From contig CAKVCP010000043.1 of assembly GCA_934725735.1 (NCBI GenBank), positions 1 through 16,221 of the forward strand: a stretch of 16,221 nt of DNA. Reading direction: 5' to 3'. The position numbers and the translations under genes were made by a program. Shown one piece after another: positions 13,801 through 16,221 of the stretch; position 1 is the stretch's first letter, and each line of letters starts with the position of its first letter. The notes under the pieces were generated by a model. That model had not been told where the DNA came from. It searched no databases and saw only the letters and a program-made list of their open reading frames with translations. The stretch is from an uncultured Thermoguttaceae bacterium. GTDB taxonomy: Bacteria > Planctomycetota > Planctomycetia > Pirellulales > Thermoguttaceae.

Positions 13801-13829
13801 TTGTGTTAAGCCGCGATTGTTTATATGAT
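13801..13829 (+). promoter_or_regulatory. Candidate sigma-70 promoter for the DUF1559 genes
   Basis: TTGTGT (13801-13806) is followed by exactly 17 bases and TATGAT (13824-13829) in an AT-rich setting. The predicted start near 13836 gives a leader of about 120 bases for the first DUF1559 gene, containing the 13905-13925 hairpin. Confidence 0.4.
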
Positions 13830-13904
13830 TTAGAAGAGAGTTGGTTATTTAATAATTTCACCATTCTAAAAGTTAGAAATTTTATGACGACATTCCCATA
13901 GGTT

Positions 13905-13925
13905 AGGAAGGCGCTCCGCCTTCTT
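13905..13925 (+). promoter_or_regulatory. Leader hairpin upstream of DUF1559 gene
   Basis: AGGAAGGCG (13905-13913) pairs with CGCCTTCTT (13917-13925) around a 3-base CTC loop: a 9-bp stem including one G-U. It ends 19 bases before the ribosome binding site (CAGGAG, 13945-13950). It may be a terminator for transcripts entering from the left or a transcript-stability element. It lacks a long U-run. Confidence 0.4.
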
Positions 13926-13957
13926 GCGGACTTAATATTTCGTACAGGAGACGCATT

Positions 13958-15114
13958 ATGATGAAAACTTCTTTGAAGAGCTCTCGCGACGGTTTTACCC
14001 TTGTCGAGCTGCTGGTCGTCATCGCTATTATCGGAATCTTAATAGGCCTTCTCTTACCTGCGGTTCAGGCGGCCCGCGAGGCCGCGCGTAGGATGCAATG
14101 CACCAACAATATGAAACAATTTGTCTTGGCGATGCACAATCACCACGACGTCTTCAATTATCTACCTTCTCAACATGCATGGGGCTCCGGGGTGAAGTCG
14201 AGCGATTTTAGCGTTCACTATCAGCTCCTTCCCTTTATCGAACAAGCGGCGTTGAAGTCGGCGATCGACGGGAACGACTCGATCACCCAGCCGTGGCTTC
14301 CTTCGTCCGACGGTAGCGAGGCGTGGGAGATTCGCACGACGAAAATCGGCGCGTTCCTGTGTCCCTCCGATCCTCAAGGGGGCGAGTTGGTGCGCGAAGG
14401 CGTCGCGCATAATCACGACGGACGACCAACGAATATCGTCTACTGCATGGGCGATATTGTCTGCCGACTCGACTACATGAACGACAGTCCTTACACGACG
14501 GTTTCCGACGGCGCGGGAGGAACGAAACGCGTTGGAAAAAGTTCCGGCGAAGGGGACTGTACGCACCGTTCTCTCTTCTTTTTCTTCGATCGCAAGAATC
14601 TGGCGTTTGCAACCGACGGCACGAGCAGTACGATCGCGTGTTCCGAGGTCGTAACGGGCAACTGGGACAACGACAAGATTCGCGGCGGCGTCGGATATTA
14701 TCCCGGCTTTGACGGCGCAGGGTGGGATTGTCAGCCCGCGCTCTGCTTGAATCAGCGCGACCCGAACGATCGCACGCGTTATTCCTGCAAGACGGTCGAT
14801 CATCCGCGCGGGGGAAACTACCTTGAATGTCAACCAATCTTCGGCGGATTCACCGCCGTTTTGCCGCCGAACGCGCCAACCTGCTTTAAGTACGATCGCG
14901 AACAAGGACAGGTCGCGCTTATGCCGCCGACAAGCTTCCATTCAGGGGCGTCAACGTTGGAATGCTCGACGGTTCGGTACGTTTCGTTTCCGACACGATC
15001 GACACGAACGGAGCGAAATATACGCTCACGGGGCGTTACCAAACCGGGAAGAGCTCCCTTGGCGTTTGGGGGGCGATGGGATCCCCGAACGGCGGTGAGA
15101 CGGTAAGTCTTTGA
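13958..15114 (+). pseudogene. DUF1559 prepilin-like protein, frameshifted near the C-terminus
   Basis: It starts at ATG 13958 with CAGGAG 7 bases upstream. Residues 12-38 (DGFTLVELLVVIAIIGILIGLLLPAVQ) are a type IV prepilin N-methylation signal and hydrophobic helix. AAREAARRMQCTNNMKQ and the DUF1559 body follow, with FLCPSDP and FATDGTSSTIACSE blocks. The intact frame ends at 15106, giving 382 aa with an aberrant basic tail. In another frame the family's C-terminal signature is perfectly encoded: after SFHSG comes GVNVGMLDGSVRFVSDTID and then GRYQTGKSSLGVWG, ending at TGA 15112-15114. Restoring one G in the G-run at 14945-14948 joins the two. It is therefore a recent single-base frameshift or a sequencing error. 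These proteins are exported and pseudopilin-like, exact function unknown. Confidence 0.8.
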
Positions 15115-15201
15115 CCTGGATTTGAGGAACGTTTTCGCGTTGGAGAGCGTCCAAGTTTCGCGGAATTATTTATTTTATTTTGAACTAAACGTTGATTCAA
15201 C

Positions 15202-15234
15202 GGGAGACGCGGTCGAGGAATCGACGCGTCTCTC
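15202..15234 (+). terminator. Hairpin after the first DUF1559 gene
   Basis: GAGACGC-(G)-GTCGA (15204-15216, one bulged G) pairs with TCGAC-GCGTCTC (15221-15232) around a GGAA tetraloop, with two further outer pairs. It is followed by TTCATCGTTTTGATTT, a loose U-rich tract. It lies 87 bases after the restored stop and 36 bases before the next gene, so the two DUF1559 genes are probably transcribed partly independently. Confidence 0.55.
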
Positions 15235-15269
15235 TTCATCGTTTTGATTTCGTCATAGGAGTTATCAGA

Positions 15270-16221
15270 ATGAAAAAACGTTTTTCTTCATCGTATCGAG
15301 GCTTTACGCTTGTCGAACTGCTGGTCGTCATCGCTATTATCGGTATCTTAATCGGTCTTTTGCTCCCGGCGGTTCAAGCGGCGCGTGAAGCGGCGCGAAG
15401 AATGCAATGCACGAATAATCTCAAGCAGATCGGCATTGCGCTTCACAACTATCACGACACGAACGGCGCGTTTCCTCCGCAGCGAACTTCGCCGAGCGAC
15501 GCCGCCGCGGGGACGCCCGCGGGGTGGGGCGTCGTGAGTTTTTACGTCGCGCTCTATCCGTTCATCGAACAGGGAGCGCGCTGGAATGCGGTCATGGCGG
15601 AAGGGGATCGGGATCATAAATTCGAAAGCTGGCGGCTCGTCTGGCTTTGCGAAGGTTCTCAGTTCCGCGGCTTGATCCCCGGTCTAGGATGCCCGAGCGA
15701 CGCGTCGGCGACGCAGAAAAGTTATATGAATGAAGCGCAGTACGGCAGTTATGCGGGCAGCGTCGGCGACGCGGCTGAGAATACTGCGGAATCGCAGACG
15801 AATACGCGCGGTTTCTTTGCCGGCGGTTGCGGCGGCTCGAACTCGTGGTCAAATCTCAAGTGCCGCAATATGTCGGCGATTACCGACGGCGCCTCCAACA
15901 CCCTCGCGGTTGCTGAAATCGTCGTCGGAAGCTCCAGCGGCAATAACCGCGTGAAGGGCGGTTACATTCAGTATAGCGGTTCCCCGAACGGCTGCTTGGC
16001 GAAGGTCGACACGAACGACCGCAACGTCTACGCTTCCGGCAATTACTTCTACGATTCGCGCGGTATGGTTCATACCGACGGTCGCAACCACATCCTTGGA
16101 ATTAATACGATCCTTCCGCCGAATTCTCCTTCTTGCGCTTTCTCGGGCGCGTCGATCCAGCACGCGGGCGGATACTGGAGCGCGTCGAGCAATCACTCGG
16201 GCGGAATCAACGGTCTTCGTG
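15270..16221 (+). CDS. DUF1559 prepilin-like protein (3' partial)
   Basis: It starts at ATG 15270 with TAGGAG (15256-15261) 8 bases upstream and remains open to the window end (317 codons visible). After a short basic leader (MKKRFSSSYR) comes GFTLVELLVVIAIIGILIGLLLPAVQ, then AAREAARRMQCTNNLKQIGIALHNYHD, the classical DUF1559 opening. Later blocks are FIEQGARWNAV, GLGCPSDASA, and MSAITDGASNTLAVAEIVVG, with INTILPPNSPSC close to the end. The last visible residues SSNHSGGINGLR reach the start of the H-x9-DG C-terminal motif, so nearly the whole protein is present. It is a paralogue of the preceding gene, highly similar at the DNA level over the first 130 bases. Predicted to be anchored by its N-terminal helix and exported; role in the planctomycete envelope is unproven. 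Confidence 0.88.
   Translation, partial: MKKRFSSSYRGFTLVELLVVIAIIGILIGLLLPAVQAAREAARRMQCTNNLKQIGIALHNYHDTNGAFPPQRTSPSDAAAGTPAGWGVVSFYVALYPFIEQGARWNAVMAEGDRDHKFESWRLVWLCEGSQFRGLIPGLGCPSDASATQKSYMNEAQYGSYAGSVGDAAENTAESQTNTRGFFAGGCGGSNSWSNLKCRNMSAITDGASNTLAVAEIVVGSSSGNNRVKGGYIQYSGSPNGCLAKVDTNDRNVYASGNYFYDSRGMVHTDGRNHILGINTILPPNSPSCAFSGASIQHAGGYWSASSNHSGGINGLR

Larger units (their letters stand above)
13631..13957. other. AT-rich intergenic spacer and likely phage/host junction
   Basis: This 327-base gap has no convincing gene. It holds the three 21-bp-spaced repeats, two promoter candidates in opposite directions, a 6-bp dyad (TTCTAA-AAG-TTAGAA, 13864-13878) and a leader hairpin. Base composition is clearly more AT-rich than the flanking genes between about 13770 and 13900. 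No attachment-site duplication can be seen, because the other prophage end is outside the window. Confidence 0.5.

Noticed and set aside
13864..13878. TTCTAA-AAG-TTAGAA dyad as a phage attachment core
   Set aside because: Short and in AT-rich sequence where such dyads arise by chance; no second copy is visible to support recombination.
14162..14941. 259-aa - strand open frame opposite the first DUF1559 gene
   Set aside because: Arg-rich shadow lying wholly within a gene of a well-recognised family; no start signal or motif.

Overview
The window looks like a tailed-phage genome or prophage integrated next to chromosomal genes of a planctomycete. The host inference rests on the right end, where two adjacent genes encode proteins with a GFTLVELLVVIAIIG prepilin-type N-terminus followed by a DUF1559 body. 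Such genes are present in large paralogous families in Planctomycetota. Codons rich in GACG/CGTC run through the whole window, so phage and host share compositional habits. No tRNA, rRNA, CRISPR array, integrase, terminase or insertion sequence was seen.

Left block (about 1-5488, + strand): a compact virion assembly operon. It contains a lambda-family portal (5' end outside the window), a prohead protease fused to a scaffold with a likely internal scaffold start, the major capsid protein, a gp10-like tail-completion protein and the tail tube protein. Neighbours are joined by short gaps or GTGA/ATGA overlaps. A strong GC-rich hairpin follows the tail tube gene. After it come two very small membrane proteins, the second possibly holin-like, and a small sigma-70-like helix-turn-helix protein, all overlapping.

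Middle block (13268 down to 5476, - strand): eight genes, mostly linked by 1-4 base stop/start overlaps, so they probably form one translationally coupled unit. In transcription order they encode a 93-aa beta-rich protein, a large beta-helix protein, a phage-type structural protein (GWEYLW motif), a secreted HELTH metalloprotease, a secreted/anchored coiled-coil membrane protein, a 777-aa collagen-repeat fibre-like protein, a protein with an N-terminal CKCC motif, and a Cys-rich 80-aa protein. I read this as a tail-fibre/host-interaction module with unusual enzymatic and collagenous cargo. It converges on, and slightly overlaps, the left block.

Upstream of that unit (13368-13765) lie a bidirectional hairpin, a small winged-helix gene with a TTG start, and three 16-bp repeats at an exact 21-bp period. 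The repeats sit directly before the winged-helix start and would read as heptapeptides in its frame. An AT-rich spacer with a good sigma-70-type promoter then leads into the DUF1559 pair. The first DUF1559 gene has a one-base frameshift in its C-terminal H-x9-DG motif; the second runs off the right edge. The phage/host junction probably lies between about 13630 and 13950.
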